Source: Longivirga sp036510975 (GTDB lineage Bacteria; Actinomycetota; Actinomycetes; S36-B12; CAIYMF01). From it: DNA of 64,000 nucleotides. How positions within the stretch are numbered: the first letter of the stretch is position 1; each line of letters starts with the position of its first letter. Positions 1 to 7,760 of this stretch are shown here, in pieces. The notes beneath the pieces are model-generated. The model was not told the origin of the DNA and did no database searches. It saw only the letters and a program-made list of their open reading frames with translations. The DNA is taken from contig DATCCY010000103.1 of NCBI GenBank assembly GCA_036510975.1, positions 45,424-109,423 of the forward strand. Direction: 5' to 3'. Position numbers and translations under genes: made by a program.

Positions 1-573
1 GCCGCCGAGCGCGTTGACGATCGCCTCGAAGCCGAGGAAGTTCACTTCGACGAAGTGGTTCACGGGGACGCCGGTGAGGTACTTGACCGCGGCGATGACG
101 CAGTTGCGCCCGCCGACCGCGAACGCGGTGTTGAACCGACCCGGTGGCGTCAGGGTGCCGTCGGTGGTGCCGTCGGCCCGGCAGCCGGGGCGCACGACCC
201 AGGAGTCGCGCGGGATGCTCACGGCGAAGGCCGACTTCCGGTCCGCCGAGATGTGCAGCAGGAACGCGGTGTCCGAGTGGCCGTAGCCGCTGGAGTCCAC
301 CGTCGTGCCGTAGGCGCGCCCCTGGCCCGTGCGGGTGTCCGTGCCGACCACCAGGATGTTCTCCGGCGTGTTCGGCTCGGACGACGACGACGGGGCGGCG
401 CTCGCCGCGACGAGCTGCCGGCCGAGCGAGGTGTCGACCGCGAGGTTGCCCTCCACGCCTTTGACCGCGGCGAAGCCGGCCCAGCTCGTGGCCGTCAGCA
501 GCAGCGCCGTCACCGAGGCGACCGCCGCGGCGATGCGCAGCGGTCTGCGGTGCCGAGGGACGTCCGAGCGCAT
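1..573 (-). CDS. LytR-CpsA-Psr (LCP) family protein, N-terminal part, cut by window edge
   Basis: The 191 visible codons run off the left end of the window, so the C-terminus is missing. The protein has a short basic N-terminus, one membrane segment at about residues 11-31, then an extracellular LCP domain. Visible LCP motifs are NILVVGTDTR (about residue 73), SDTAFLLHI, SIPRDSWV and a segment ending VNHFVEVNFLGFEAIVNALGG-like. LCP proteins transfer undecaprenyl-linked glycopolymers onto peptidoglycan or arabinogalactan outside the membrane. The ATG at 573 is chosen because a TACCAT hexamer ends 6 nt upstream, giving a leaderless start like many genes here. Family assignment is firm; the polymer substrate cannot be told. 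Confidence 0.88.
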   Translation of the reverse strand, partial: MRSDVPRHRRPLRIAAAVASVTALLLTATSWAGFAAVKGVEGNLAVDTSLGRQLVAASAAPSSSSEPNTPENILVVGTDTRTGQGRAYGTTVDSSGYGHSDTAFLLHISADRKSAFAVSIPRDSWVVRPGCRADGTTDGTLTPPGRFNTAFAVGGRNCVIAAVKYLTGVPVNHFVEVNFLGFEAIVNALGG

Positions 574-594
574 TGGGAGATGGTAGATCTCGTC

Positions 595-612
595 GCTGAG
601 AGGACTCTCAGC
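595..612. promoter_or_regulatory. Perfect inverted repeat upstream of the LCP gene, candidate operator
   Basis: GCTGAGAG, two bases (GA), then CTCTCAGC form a perfect 8-bp inverted repeat. It starts 9 bp upstream of the putative -10 hexamer (580-585) of the minus-strand LCP gene, so it sits in the spacer/-35 zone of that promoter. An operator is an inference; a small hairpin in an RNA is the alternative. Confidence 0.35.
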
Positions 613-733
613 CAGCGCATGACTCCGGCGGCTCAACCCCACCTGCCCGCCGTCGGGCATGCCGACGAGGACGCGGCTCCCGAGCAGCCTCCCGACCACC
701 TCACACCTGGTTCGGGCGCGCCTCTCCGGGTCG

Positions 734-770
734 TCGCACGTCGTGCGAGTCCGGGACCTCGGGTTACCGT
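734..770 (+). promoter_or_regulatory. Candidate promoter with palindrome for the Bax1-like gene
   Basis: TACCGT at 765-770 is a plausible -10 hexamer, which would give a leader of about 45 nt before the ATG at 824. A perfect palindrome TCGCACG-T-CGTGCGA at 734-748 covers the expected -35 position, so it may be an operator. No experimental support; the symmetry itself is seen directly. Confidence 0.35.
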
Positions 771-823
771 TGTCGGGTGACCTGGTCCGTCGGGGGCCGG
801 GCCGCGATGTTCAGGAGGACTGC

Positions 824-1681
824 ATGGCTTCCCGCAACCCTGTGCTCACGCGCGCGGCCGAGACCGCGACGGGCGAGGGCTTCGCCTACGACGAGGGCAA
901 GGACGCCTACGCCCAGGCGGCCGGCATGGCTGCCACGGGCGCGCAGGCGACGAGCCTCGACGCGCTGAAGGCGGCCTACGACACCCCCAGGCCGGGCACC
1001 GGCCGCCTGACGCTCGACGACGTCATAGTGAAGACCGCCATCGCGTTCGTGTTCACGGTGGTCGGCGCCGTCGTGGGCTGGCAGCTCGCGCCGTCGATGC
1101 CGTGGCTGCTCTGGGTCACGATGTTCGTCGGTCTCGGCCTCGGCTTCGCCAACTCGCTCATGAAGCGGGTCAACCCCGCGCTCGTGATCGCCTACGCGCT
1201 CGTCGAGGGGGTGTTCCTCGGCGGAATCTCGTGGGCCTACAACCAGCTGGCGGTCGCGAACAACTACTACGGCATCGTCCAGCAGGCCGTGATCGGCACT
1301 CTCGTGGCGTTCGCCGTCACGCTGATCCTCTACAAGACCGGCGTCATCAAGGTGGGCGCGCGTACCCGCAAGATGTTCATGGTCGCGATGGTCAGCTACC
1401 TCGCCATCGGGCTGGTCAGCTTCATCTCGGCGCTGTTCGGTGTCGGCGGTGGCTGGGGCTTCTACGGCGTGGGCACGATCGGCATCGTGCTCTGCGTGCT
1501 GGGCGTCGGCCTCGCTGCCTTCAGCCTCATCATGGACTTCGACATGATCTCGCAGGCGGTCGCCATGGGAGCCCCGGAGCGAGAGTCGTGGCGGCTGGCG
1601 TTCGGCCTGCTCGTCACGCTGATCTGGCTCTACCTCGAGCTGCTCCGGCTCATCTCGATCGTGGCCGCCAGCAACCGGTGA
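824..1681 (+). CDS. Bax inhibitor-1/YccA-like family membrane protein
   Basis: 285 aa. After a soluble N-terminus of about 65 residues there are about seven hydrophobic segments, with the basic loop VGARTRKMFMVAM in the middle and a C-terminal segment FGLLVTLIWLYLELLRL. This is the actinobacterial Bax1-I-like family. Distant eukaryotic relatives are cytoprotective calcium-leak channels; the bacterial role is not settled. The ATG at 824 is preceded by a perfect AGGAGG at 813-818 with 5-nt spacing, and this decides the start although the frame is open further upstream. It appears monocistronic and ends in a strong hairpin. Confidence 0.88.
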   Translation: MASRNPVLTRAAETATGEGFAYDEGKDAYAQAAGMAATGAQATSLDALKAAYDTPRPGTGRLTLDDVIVKTAIAFVFTVVGAVVGWQLAPSMPWLLWVTMFVGLGLGFANSLMKRVNPALVIAYALVEGVFLGGISWAYNQLAVANNYYGIVQQAVIGTLVAFAVTLILYKTGVIKVGARTRKMFMVAMVSYLAIGLVSFISALFGVGGGWGFYGVGTIGIVLCVLGVGLAAFSLIMDFDMISQAVAMGAPERESWRLAFGLLVTLIWLYLELLRLISIVAASNR

Positions 1682-1707
1682 GGACCCGGCCGACCGGCAC
1701 GAGTCAC

Positions 1708-1751
1708 GAGCGAGGCCCCCGCATCCACTCGTGGGTGCGGGGGCCTCGCTC
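1708..1751. terminator. Bidirectional hairpin between convergent genes
   Basis: GAGCGAGGCCCCCGCA and its exact complement TGCGGGGGCCTCGCTC, extended inward by CCAC/GTGG, form a stem of about 21 bp with a very small loop. It lies between the convergent Bax1-like and DUF4287 genes. There is no T-run, as is usual for hairpin terminators in high-GC actinobacteria. Confidence 0.75.
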
Positions 1752-1766
1752 GTCGCGTGGCTCGGC

Positions 1767-1994
1767 TCAGCCGAGCTTGCGGTGCGCCCGGGCCATGTCG
1801 GCCTCGTGGACGATCGCGGTGGCGAACCCGTGCGAGAGGCCGTGCTCGTCGCGCAGCCAGTTGACCTTCTCGTCGAACCGGGAGAAGGCCGGTCCGTCCT
1901 CGAGCGCGCGCATCCAGTCCTTGAGGTCACGGCCCGTCGCGGAGGGGAGTCGCTCGACGAGCTGCTGGTGGGTCTGCTCGGAGTGGCGGATCAT
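1767..1994 (-). CDS. DUF4287 domain-containing small protein
   Basis: 75 aa, no membrane segment. The core DLKDWMRALEDG and RFDEKVNWLRDEHGLSHGFA is the characteristic DUF4287 signature; members of this family are single-domain proteins or are fused to DUF5655. Function is unknown. It is convergent with the Bax1-like gene and shares its terminator hairpin. The length fits a complete single-domain protein. Confidence 0.85.
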   Translation of the reverse strand: MIRHSEQTHQQLVERLPSATGRDLKDWMRALEDGPAFSRFDEKVNWLRDEHGLSHGFATAIVHEADMARAHRKLG

Positions 1995-2108
1995 CGGCGT
2001 CTCCCTGGAGGCTCGGCTCTGCTGGTGCGGTGCCCACCGTAGCCCCGAGGAGTCGGTCGATGGCAGGTCAACTCAGCGATTCGGCGGAACTTCTCTAGGC
2101 TCGCCGGT

Positions 2109-2459
2109 GTGGACGAGCCGAGGACGCCGACCGAGCGGTTCGAGGCCGACCTGCGGCGTACGGTGGACCGGCTGCGCACGCTGGGCCTCGACCGGCTGAA
2201 GGCGTCCTTCGAGCCCGAGCCGACCCGCGCCGACGCCGCCACGGCCGCTGCCCAGCGCCTCGCCGACGCCGCCGCCGACCTCGAGGGCGCTCCCCGGCGG
2301 ACCGTGCCGCGGCTGGCCGACACGGCCGTGGGGGACCAGCTCGCCGTGTGCGGGCACGACCTGCTGGCCGTCACTGGCGTGTCCACGGACCGGGCCTGCG
2401 CCGACGAGGCGCTCACCCGTGCCGCGGACGACCTGCTCGGTCTGCGGCGCCGGATCTGA
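2109..2459 (+). CDS. Hypothetical protein, small and helical
   Basis: 116 aa, rich in Ala, Arg and Leu, with no membrane segment or signal peptide. The N-terminal half (RFEADLRRTVDRLRTLGLDRLK) looks amphipathic-helical. I recognise no domain. The GTG at 2109 lies 7 nt after a TAGGCT hexamer (2096-2101), so it may be leaderless. Its stop is 6 bp from the stop of the convergent GDSL hydrolase gene. Codon use is like its neighbours, which supports it being coding. Confidence 0.6.
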   Translation: MDEPRTPTERFEADLRRTVDRLRTLGLDRLKASFEPEPTRADAATAAAQRLADAAADLEGAPRRTVPRLADTAVGDQLAVCGHDLLAVTGVSTDRACADEALTRAADDLLGLRRRI

Positions 2460-2465
2460 GCCGGC

Positions 2466-3332
2466 TCAGGCCGAGGGGAGCGCCGGGCGCGCCTCGTCCG
2501 GCACGAGCCCGACGGCCGCGCGGACCTCGGGCAGCAGCGCGTGCGCGCAGGCGAGGTAGCCCGCAGCGGACGGGTGGAAGCGGTCGGCGGAGAAGAACCG
2601 CCCCGGCTCGGCATCGAAGACCTCGCCGAGAATCTGGGCGAGGGCGACCGGCCGGCCTCCGGCGTCGCGCACCGCGATGCTCTGCGCCGCCGCGAGCTCG
2701 CGGGACATGCGCCGCGCCACCTGGCGCAGCGGCGGCGCGAACGGTCGCACCGTCCCGAGATCCGGACACGTGCCGACGACCACCTCGGTGCCGGCCGAGC
2801 GCAGGCGGCGTACGGCGTCGGCGAGGTGACGGACCGAGTCCTGCGGCCGGACGAGGTGCGTGACGTCGTTGGCTCCGATCATGATCACCGCGACGTGCGG
2901 ACGGACGACGAGCACGCGGTCGACCTGGGCGGCGAGGTCCGAGCTCCGCGCGCCCACCACCGCGACGTTGGTGAGCACGACCGTGCGGTCGGCCCCGGCA
3001 GCGAGCTCGGCGGCGATCACGGCCCCCGGTGTGCTGCCGGCGTCGTCGGCGCCGAGCCCGGCCGCGCCCGAGTCGCCGAGCACGGCCAGGCGCAGGGACG
3101 TGCCGCGCCGCTCGCCCACCGGGAAGTAGCGGCCGTCGGCGTAGGGCGGCACGGTCCGGCGCGGGCCGATGGCGCGCTTGGCGAGGGTGGCCTGGACGAC
3201 GATCACGCCGATGGCGGCGCCTGCGACAGCGGTGCCGACGCCCAGCAGCCCGCCGCCGCCCTTGGCCGCGCTCAGCGCGATCCGCCGGACCCGCTCGTCG
3301 CGGATCGGCAGCGTGGGCAGGCCGGGGTTCAC
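2466..3332 (-). CDS. SGNH/GDSL hydrolase family protein (Rv1075c-like)
   Basis: 288 aa. An N-terminal membrane anchor (about residues 22-46) is followed by an SGNH fold: block I with the nucleophile in VLGDSGAAGLGA, block III IGANDVTHL, and block V DRFHPSAAGY carrying the Asp-His pair. Such enzymes are envelope esterases or lipases. It is divergent from cbs, as is the GDSL esterase Rv1075c near cbs in M. tuberculosis. The GTG at 3332 directly follows a GGGGGG stretch that can act as ribosome-binding site; open frame upstream is antisense shadow of cbs. Substrate unknown. Confidence 0.85.
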   Translation of the reverse strand: MNPGLPTLPIRDERVRRIALSAAKGGGGLLGVGTAVAGAAIGVIVVQATLAKRAIGPRRTVPPYADGRYFPVGERRGTSLRLAVLGDSGAAGLGADDAGSTPGAVIAAELAAGADRTVVLTNVAVVGARSSDLAAQVDRVLVVRPHVAVIMIGANDVTHLVRPQDSVRHLADAVRRLRSAGTEVVVGTCPDLGTVRPFAPPLRQVARRMSRELAAAQSIAVRDAGGRPVALAQILGEVFDAEPGRFFSADRFHPSAAGYLACAHALLPEVRAAVGLVPDEARPALPSA

Positions 3333-3410
3333 CCCCCCATCATGACCCTGGGGCTCCGAGCGCCGCACCGAGGTTCGAAGGGAAGCCGCAGACCCGGTTA
3401 GGGTCGCCAC

Positions 3411-4784
3411 ATGCAGGTCTACGACAACGTGGTCGAGCTCATCGGAAACACCCCGCTGGTGCGGCTGCACGCCCTGACTGCCCACCTCGGCCCCGATGCC
3501 CCCACCGTGCTGGCCAAGGTGGAGTACCTCAACCCGGGCGGGTCGGTGAAGGACCGGATCGCCACCCGGATGATCGAGGCGGCCGAGGCCGAGGGGCTCC
3601 TGCAGCCCGGCGGCACGATCGTGGAACCGACGAGCGGCAACACCGGTGTCGGCCTCGCGCTCGTCGCGCAGCGCAAGGGCTACCGGTGCGTCTTCGTCTG
3701 CCCGGACAAGGTCAGCGCCGACAAGCAGAACGTGCTGCGGGCCTACGGCGCCGAGGTCGTGGTCTGCCCGACGGCGGTCGACCCCGAGGACCCGCGCTCT
3801 TACTACACGGTCTCCGACCGGCTGGTCCGCGAGATCGACGGAGCGTGGAAGCCCGACCAGTACTCCAACCCGAACAACCCGCGCTCGCACTACGAGACCA
3901 CGGGCCCCGAGCTCTGGGAGCAGACCGACGGCACGATCACCCACTTCGTCGCGGGTGTCGGGACCGGCGGCACCATCAGCGGCACCGGTCGTTACCTCAA
4001 GGAGGTCAGCGACGGTCGCGTCCGCGTCATCGGCGCCGACCCGGTGGGCTCGGTCTACAGCGGCGGCACCGGCCGCCCCTACCTCGTCGAAGGCGTCGGC
4101 GAGGACTTCTGGCCGGCGGCCTACGACCGCACGGTGTGCGACGAGATCGTGGCGGTGTCCGACCGGGACTCGTTCCTGGTCACCCGTCGCCTCGCGCGCG
4201 AGGAGGGGCTGCTCGTCGGCGGTTCGTGCGGCATGGCCGTGCAGGCCGCGCTCGAGGTGGCCGAGCGGGCGTCGATGGGCGACGTCATCGTCGTCCTGCT
4301 GCCCGACGGCGGCCGCGGCTACCTCTCGAAGGTGTTCAACGACGAGTGGATGGCCGACTACGGCTTCCTGCAGACCGCGAGCGACCGCACCGTGGGCGAC
4401 GTGCTGCGCACGAAGTCCGGTGCCCTCCCGCAGCTCGTGCACACGCACCCGCAGGAGACCGTCCGCGAGGCGATCGACATCCTGCGCCACTACGCCGTGT
4501 CGCAGATGCCCGTCGTGCGCGCGGAGCCGCCCGTGAAGACGGCCGAGGTGGTCGGATCCGTCGTGGAGCGCGACCTGCTCGACGCGCTGTTCGCCGGTCG
4601 CGCCGAGCTCGCCGACCCGGTCGAGAAGCACATGAGCCCGGGGCTGCCGATGATCGGCGCGGGTGAGCCGGTGTCGGCAGCGGTGGCCGCGCTCGAGACG
4701 GCCGACGCCGCGATCGTCGTCGACGACGGCCTGCCCACGGGCGTCGTCACGCGCCAGGACCTGCTCGGCTACCTCGCGCACTAG
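3411..4784 (+). CDS. cbs: Cystathionine beta-synthase
   Basis: 457 aa. Pyridoxal-phosphate enzyme condensing serine and homocysteine to cystathionine, the first step of reverse transsulfuration. The PLP lysine is K47 in GGSVKDRIA; EPTSGNTGVGLAL is the substrate/PLP loop and GVGTGGTISG binds phosphate. Two CBS domains follow from about residue 335 to the end, as in actinobacterial Cbs of about 460 aa; there is no N-terminal heme segment. O-acetylserine sulfhydrylase activity is the alternative but the CBS domains favour Cbs. TAGGGT (3399-3404) ends 6 nt before ATG, so the mRNA is probably leaderless. The partner metB-like gene lies 13 kb away. Confidence 0.93.
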   Translation: MQVYDNVVELIGNTPLVRLHALTAHLGPDAPTVLAKVEYLNPGGSVKDRIATRMIEAAEAEGLLQPGGTIVEPTSGNTGVGLALVAQRKGYRCVFVCPDKVSADKQNVLRAYGAEVVVCPTAVDPEDPRSYYTVSDRLVREIDGAWKPDQYSNPNNPRSHYETTGPELWEQTDGTITHFVAGVGTGGTISGTGRYLKEVSDGRVRVIGADPVGSVYSGGTGRPYLVEGVGEDFWPAAYDRTVCDEIVAVSDRDSFLVTRRLAREEGLLVGGSCGMAVQAALEVAERASMGDVIVVLLPDGGRGYLSKVFNDEWMADYGFLQTASDRTVGDVLRTKSGALPQLVHTHPQETVREAIDILRHYAVSQMPVVRAEPPVKTAEVVGSVVERDLLDALFAGRAELADPVEKHMSPGLPMIGAGEPVSAAVAALETADAAIVVDDGLPTGVVTRQDLLGYLAH

Positions 4785-4852
4785 GCACCCCCGGCGGCGA
4801 CTCGTCGTCGGATCGCCGGTCGGCGTACACCCGGCGGGGCTAGCCTGCGCGC

Positions 4853-5326
4853 ATGCTCCGCTACTTCGCCTACGGCGCCAACATCGACCCTGAGCGCATG
4901 GCCGCGCGCGTGCCCGAGGCGGTCGCGGTCGGGCCCGGATACGTCGACCGGTTCGGCGTCGAGTTCACCATCCGCGACCGCGAGTGGGGCGGGGGCGTTC
5001 TCAACGCCCGCGAGGTGCCCGAGGGCAGGTTGTGGGGGCTCCTCTACGAAGGGCCGCAGGAGGCCTTCGCGGTCCTCGACACGTTCCAGGGCGACGCCGC
5101 CCTGATGGAGAAGGCAGAGGTCACGGTCGTGACCGACGCGGGCCCGGTCGAGGCGATCACCTACCGCGTGATTCCCATCGCGAACTACGTGCGGCCCTCG
5201 GACCGCTACCTCACCCACGTCTCCCGCGCGATGAAGGCGCAGGGACTTCCCCCCGAGGCGGTCGAGGCCGTGCTGGCCGCGGACCGCGACGCGGGGGAGT
5301 CGTCCGGGCCGAGCATCGTCTCCTAG
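4853..5326 (+). CDS. Gamma-glutamylcyclotransferase-like (AIG2/GGCT fold) protein
   Basis: 157 aa. The N-terminal MLRYFAYGANIDPERMAAR matches the YGSN-type loop of the GGCT/AIG2 fold, with Asn in the usual Ser-Asn loop. The acidic residue expected for catalysis is likely E73-E75 in the LLYEGPQEAF region. These enzymes release 5-oxoproline from gamma-glutamyl amides; with mycothiol rather than glutathione as thiol here, the real substrate is uncertain. TAGCCT (4841-4846) ends 6 nt before ATG, indicating a leaderless start. Confidence 0.8.
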   Translation: MLRYFAYGANIDPERMAARVPEAVAVGPGYVDRFGVEFTIRDREWGGGVLNAREVPEGRLWGLLYEGPQEAFAVLDTFQGDAALMEKAEVTVVTDAGPVEAITYRVIPIANYVRPSDRYLTHVSRAMKAQGLPPEAVEAVLAADRDAGESSGPSIVS

Positions 5327-5433
5327 CCGGTGAGCGTGTGGCGTCGGGTCCGCGACCCGCCGCACGCGGGTGTGCCCGCGAGTCGCGCGCGGCGGCGGCC
5401 TACGATCACGGGGACGTCGGTGCTGGAGGGGTG

Positions 5434-6234
5434 ATGGCGGAGAACTCGAAGTCCACCAAGGAGAAGGCGGCCGAGGCGCGGGCCGAGGCGCAGAAGGCCG
5501 AGCGGGCCCGGGCGCGCCGTACCAACCTGCTCATCGGTGGTGGGCTGCTGGTGGTCATCGCGCTCATCATCGGCGGCGTCGTCTACGCCTCGCACCAGAA
5601 CTCCTCGAGCGACAGCGCCACCACGTTGCCGCCTGTCGACCCCAACGCGCCGCTGCCGAAGACGGTGCTGCCGTCGTCGTCGCCCGAGGCGTACGGCGTC
5701 CCCTTCGGCACTCCTGCGGCGAACAGGTCGACCGTGCAGATCTGGGAGGACTTCCAGTGCCCGATCTGCGGTGAGTTCGAGAGGGCGCAGGGCGCGCAGA
5801 TCCAGCAGCTGGCCACCGACGGCAAGATCTACCTCGTCTACCGACCGGCGTCGTTCCTCGACAAGAAGCTTCCTCAGTCGAACCTGTCCTCGGCGCGCGC
5901 GACCGCCGCGTGGGGCTGTGCCATCGACGGCGGGGTCGCGGAGAAGTTCCACAACGTGGTGTTCTCGAACCAGCCGGCCCAGGAGGGCGATGGTTACACC
6001 GACGCCCAGCTGCTCGACTTCGGCAAGCAGGCGGGGCTCACCGGTGCCGCGTACGACACCTACGCCTCGTGCGTGGCCGCCAAGACCTACTTCGGGTGGA
6101 CGGCCAACTCGGCCGGGGCCTTCCTGGACAGCGGCGTCCCGGGCACGCCGAACGTGCAGCTCGACGGCACGGAGATCCCCGCCGCGCAGCTCGCGACGGC
6201 GTCGGCGTACATCGACGCCAACCGCAAGAAGTAG
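5434..6234 (+). CDS. DsbA-family thioredoxin-fold protein, membrane-anchored
   Basis: 266 aa. A charged cytoplasmic stretch with repeated EKAAEARAEAQKAERARARR is followed by one membrane helix (about residues 32-53), a Ser/Pro-rich linker and an extracytoplasmic thioredoxin fold. The active site is CPIC at 109-112 (DFQCPICGEFE), and cis-Pro lies in GVPGTPNVQLDG. It probably forms or isomerises disulfides in exported proteins; no VKOR partner is visible nearby. The ATG at 5434 follows GGAGG (5425-5429). The YkgJ gene starts 15 nt downstream, so the two are likely cotranscribed. Confidence 0.87.
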   Translation: MAENSKSTKEKAAEARAEAQKAERARARRTNLLIGGGLLVVIALIIGGVVYASHQNSSSDSATTLPPVDPNAPLPKTVLPSSSPEAYGVPFGTPAANRSTVQIWEDFQCPICGEFERAQGAQIQQLATDGKIYLVYRPASFLDKKLPQSNLSSARATAAWGCAIDGGVAEKFHNVVFSNQPAQEGDGYTDAQLLDFGKQAGLTGAAYDTYASCVAAKTYFGWTANSAGAFLDSGVPGTPNVQLDGTEIPAAQLATASAYIDANRKK

Positions 6235-6249
6235 CGGCCCGGCACGACG

Positions 6250-6888
6250 ATGGCCGACGACGTCGCCGGTGACGCTCCGATCGATGCGGGGCGGTTCACC
6301 ACCTGGCTGGGCGACATCGGCGCCGCGATCCGCGGGGAGCGCGACTCCGACGTCCCCTGCGGCACGTGCACGGCGTGCTGCGAGGCCTCGCAGTTCATCC
6401 ACGTCGGGCCGGACGAGGCCGATGCGCTCGCCCACATCCCCCCGGAGCTGCTCTTCCCCGCTCCTGGGCTGCCGAGCGGCCACCGGCTGATGGGCTACGA
6501 CGAGCACGGTCGCTGCCCGATGCTTGTCGACGGCCGCTGCTCGGTCTACCTGCACCGGCCCCGCACGTGTCGCACGTACGACTGCCGGGTGTTCGCAGCG
6601 GCCGACGTCGTCGACGACGACCCGACGAAAGCGGCGGTCGCCGCCCGCGCGCGTCGGTGGCGCTTCGACGAGCCGCTCCCGGACGACGCCGTACGCCATG
6701 GTGCGGTACGTGCGGCCGCGGCTTTCCTGGCGGAGCACGCGGGCGAGCTGCCGGAACGCGTCGCGCCGCGGACCGCTACCCAGCGCGCCGTGCTGGCGGT
6801 CGAGATAGCGGGTCTGTTCGAGGGCCGGAGCAAGGTCGGCGTGGACGATGTGGCGGCCGCGATCGGACGTGCTACCCGGACTCGCTGA
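6250..6888 (+). CDS. YkgJ family cysteine cluster protein
   Basis: 212 aa, soluble. The N-terminal half carries the family cysteine cluster: CGTCTACC, then CPML, CSVY and CRTYDCR, eight cysteines that probably ligate zinc or an Fe-S cluster. The C-terminal third is helical and less conserved. Function of the family is not known. It follows the DsbA-like gene by 15 nt. Its last 17 nt overlap the 3' end of the convergent repeat-protein gene. Confidence 0.85.
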   Translation: MADDVAGDAPIDAGRFTTWLGDIGAAIRGERDSDVPCGTCTACCEASQFIHVGPDEADALAHIPPELLFPAPGLPSGHRLMGYDEHGRCPMLVDGRCSVYLHRPRTCRTYDCRVFAAADVVDDDPTKAAVAARARRWRFDEPLPDDAVRHGAVRAAAAFLAEHAGELPERVAPRTATQRAVLAVEIAGLFEGRSKVGVDDVAAAIGRATRTR

Positions 6889-7222
6889 TGGTGCGGCTGA
6901 GCAGCGTGGCGGCCGTGTCGTTGCCCTCGTCGGCGAGGCGGCTCAGCGTCTCGATGTCGCCCTGCTCGCCGGCGATGCCCGCGAGGCGGTCCGCGGCGAG
7001 CTCGTTGCCGGCGTCGACGAGGTAGTTGAGCGTCGTGATGTCGCGCTGCTCGCCGGCGATGTCGGCGAGGCGGTCCGCGGCGAGCTCGTTGCCGGCGTCG
7101 ACGAGGTGCATGAGCTCCTCGACGTCGCCCCGCTCGGCGGCGAGGTCGGCGAGGCGGTCGGCGGCCTCCTCGTTGCCGTCCTCGGCGAGCCTGCGCAGCG
7201 TGGCGAGATCGGTTCCGGTCAT
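6872..7222 (-). CDS. Protein of tandem 28-residue repeats
   Basis: 116 aa built almost wholly of a 28-residue unit of the form (A/V)D.GNE.AADRLA.IA.E.GDI..L..L, present about four times (residues 13-40, 41-68, 69-96, 97-116 partial). The units look like paired short helices, so a solenoid binding surface is likely. No catalytic motif is seen and I do not recognise a named family. TAGCGT (plus-strand 7229-7234) ends 6 nt before ATG, indicating leaderless transcription. The 3' end overlaps the convergent YkgJ gene by 17 nt. Confidence 0.72.
   Translation of the reverse strand: MTGTDLATLRRLAEDGNEEAADRLADLAAERGDVEELMHLVDAGNELAADRLADIAGEQRDITTLNYLVDAGNELAADRLAGIAGEQGDIETLSRLADEGNDTAATLLSRTISESG
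6981..7107 (-). repeat. 84-bp tandem duplication inside the repeat-protein gene
   Basis: A 43-nt block at 6981-7023 recurs exactly at 7065-7107, one 84-bp (28-codon) unit away, and the 20 nt before it are nearly identical too. The identity at nucleotide level shows recent duplication or ongoing homogenisation of repeat units. Confidence 0.85.
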
Positions 7223-7451
7223 GGCCCGACGCTACGCGCTCCCGATGGCCGTGGCCCGGGGTCGTCCCAGACGTCCCCTCGGCTGCTGGGCGGCGCGTCG
7301 GCGCACCTGGTGGTGCGTCGCCGTCTGGTCCTCCGGTCGAGCCAGGGTCGGACCAGGTCGTTCGGGCGTCGTTCGGGGGTCGGGCCCTGATGTCGCTGAG
7401 CCGGCTCGGACCTAGCGTCGAGCCATGACCGAGACATCCGGGCGTACGAGG

Positions 7452-7760
7452 TCAGGCGACGTCGGCCGCGAGGCCGGGACGCGCCGGGACGACCTCCCAG
7501 TAGCCGGGCTGCTGGGGCTCGTGGCCCGGGCGTGGTCGCAGCTGCCACCCGTCGTGGTGGAGCGCGTGGTGATGTCGGCTGCAGAGCAGCGCGAGATTGT
7601 CGAGCGACGTCGACCCACCGTCCGCCCAGTGCCGGACATGGTGGGCCTCGGTCCTCGACGGCGGCCGGGGGCAGTGCGGGACGACGCATCCGGCATCGCG
7701 CAGCGCGATGCGCCGACGTAATCCCGGAGGCACGATGCGCTTGCTGCGACCGTGGTGTGG
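7452..7760 (-). pseudogene. Remnant of a DUF222/HNH endonuclease-domain gene (3' part only)
   Basis: The reading frame gives GRSKRIVPPGLRRRIALRD, then a CVVPHC zinc pair, EAHHVRHW, LDNLALLC and RHHHALHHDGW: the C-terminal HNH domain of the abundant actinobacterial DUF222-HNH proteins. The 300-400-residue DUF222 part that should precede it is gone. The homology begins directly after the TGA (7763-7761) of the upstream gene and is in the same frame. HNH residues are intact, so expression from the GTG at 7733 as an 93-residue protein is possible, but truncation is the simplest reading. Confidence 0.72.

Noticed and set aside
55..780. Long plus-strand open frame over the LCP gene
   Set aside because: Antisense shadow of the LCP gene; Arg/Asp/Ala-rich translation with no family match.
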